From NCBI RefSeq assembly GCF_000421265.1, contig NZ_ATWN01000012.1:1-64000 (forward strand): a stretch of DNA of 64,000 bases. Reading direction: 5' to 3'. The position numbers and the translations under genes are program-made. This DNA is from Thalassospira lucentensis MCCC 1A00383 = DSM 14000 (GTDB lineage Bacteria; Pseudomonadota; Alphaproteobacteria; Rhodospirillales; Thalassospiraceae). The notes under the pieces are model-generated. The model was given only the letters and a program-made list of their open reading frames with translations, was not told the origin of the DNA and searched no databases. Below, in pieces: positions 63,447 to 64,000 of this stretch. How positions within the stretch are numbered: the stretch's first letter is position 1; every line of letters starts with the position of its first letter.

Positions 63447-64000
63447 GTGTTTTCACATTCGAAAAAAACAGACACATTGAAGCTCACCACCTTGCTCGCG
63501 GCAATCGGCATGATTGGCATGGCATCCGCTCCTGCTCATGCGGCGGATGATTGCATTGCGCGTGGCGATCTTGATCAGATCTATTGCGATATGGATGGCG
63601 ATCTGGTTGCAGATGCACCGGCTGCGGATCAGCTGGTTGATCCTGATACCCTCGTCTTTGCCTATACCCCGGTCGAAGACCCTGCGGTTTATGCCGACAT
63701 CTGGAACCCGTTCCTTGAACACCTCGAAAAAGTCACTGGCAAAGATGTTCACTTCTTTGCAGTTCAGTCGAACTCTGCCGAAGTTGAAGCCATGCGTTCG
63801 GGCCGCCTGCATGTTGCCGGCTTCTCGACCGGACCGACCCCGTTTGCGGTAAACCTTGCCGGTGCGGTTCCATTTGCCCTGATGGGTGCGGACGATGGTC
63901 GTTTTGGTTATACGCTTCAGCTTTATACCCGCACCGACAGCGGCATTGACACGGTTGCCGACCTTAAGGGCAAGCGCGTTGCGCACACCTCACCGACCTC
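63447..64000 (+). CDS. PhnD-type phosphonate/phosphite ABC binding protein (cut by window edge)
   Basis: First 184 codons of a longer gene. GTG 63447, AAAGG about 10 bases before it. Signal peptide (TLLAAIGMIGMASAPAHA), then a short acidic segment and LVFAYTPVEDPAVYADIWNP and MRSGRLHVAGFSTGPTPFAV, the PhnD/PtxB fold that holds phosphonate, phosphite or phosphate. The acidic insert between signal and domain (GDLDQIYCDMDGDLVADAPA) is common in PhnD of marine Alphaproteobacteria. The remaining ABC genes should lie to the right of the window. Confidence 0.88.
   Translation, partial: MFSHSKKTDTLKLTTLLAAIGMIGMASAPAHAADDCIARGDLDQIYCDMDGDLVADAPAADQLVDPDTLVFAYTPVEDPAVYADIWNPFLEHLEKVTGKDVHFFAVQSNSAEVEAMRSGRLHVAGFSTGPTPFAVNLAGAVPFALMGADDGRFGYTLQLYTRTDSGIDTVADLKGKRVAHTSPT

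Noticed and set aside
1..64000. tRNA, rRNA, CRISPR arrays, toxin-antitoxin or prophage genes
   Set aside because: Looked for on both strands by eye; no cloverleaf with conserved T-arm, regularly spaced repeats or phage-type proteins were recognised. A tRNAscan or CRISPR search would be decisive.

Overview
The window is a dense stretch of a mid-GC (about 54% by eye, not computed) alphaproteobacterial chromosome. Protein families, the TRAP transporter, class II DAHP synthase, the APS-type CysH, the DUF3422/COX15/TldD neighbourhood and the overall style fit a marine Rhodospirillales such as Thalassospira; the genus is an inference from recall, not from a search. About 58 protein genes are supported. 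No tRNA, rRNA or CRISPR array was recognised.

Layout. 1-310: 3' end of an IS3-family transposase with the right end of the element. 0.3-8.3 kb: citramalate synthase (isoleucine route), a small orphan protein, a FrnE-like DsbA protein, a LysE exporter, an MFS transporter beside the decayed tail of a second lysE, a DUF6064 membrane protein with a Tat-exported aldo/keto reductase, and a MerR-carboxymuconolactone decarboxylase pair behind a 19-bp-spacer MerR promoter. 8.4-12.9 kb: minus-strand nadE-gltX-cysS. 13.1-15.5 kb: YbjQ, a YbjQ-M48 protease fusion and a membrane-anchored partner. 15.5-19.5 kb: a protein with a FliM/CheZ-like C-terminal peptide, class II DAHP synthase, a TauE/SafE exporter and an IMPACT/YigZ protein. 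19.5-24.5 kb: gluconate module (LacI-type repressor, two adjacent GntR boxes, gluconokinase, TRAP transporter). 24.5-26.2 kb: ACC deaminase and its divergent Lrp-type regulator. 26.2-30 kb: a scarred accessory patch (remnant of a second gor, truncated LprI-like gene, orphan secreted c-type haem protein) followed by intact gor. 30-35.9 kb: small membrane protein, dGTPase, and a three-gene operon encoding a zinc-ribbon (TackOD1-like)/degenerate GGDEF protein, a processive family 2 glycosyltransferase and an HlyD-type adaptor. 36-38.8 kb: cysG(N)-cysH assimilatory sulfur genes and COX15. 38.8-47.2 kb: DUF3422 protein, TldD, and an envelope operon of a Slam-like TPR/beta-barrel protein, a FecR-domain protein and a CHASE2 adenylate cyclase. 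47.3-49.5 kb: two tandem threonine aldolases. 49.9-55.6 kb: complete dppABCDF. 55.7-64 kb: second LysE/RhtB, an AT-richer Tat-exported amine oxidase, a cupin, copper-handling genes (PCuAC, DUF2946), DUF2867, fumC, a DeoR regulator and the start of a PhnD-type binding protein cut by the window edge.

How the genes work together: most are housekeeping or nutrient acquisition (peptides, gluconate, phosphonate-like solutes, ACC as a nitrogen source, sulfur assimilation). The two loci that look least described are the Slam-like/FecR/CHASE2-cyclase operon (41984-47200), which could join surface display or secretion of a FecR protein to cAMP signalling, and the TackOD1/GT2/HlyD operon (32176-35826), which could be a regulated exopolysaccharide synthase. 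Two short gene-tail remnants (lysE at 5548-5619, gor at 26251-26343) record past paralogue loss.
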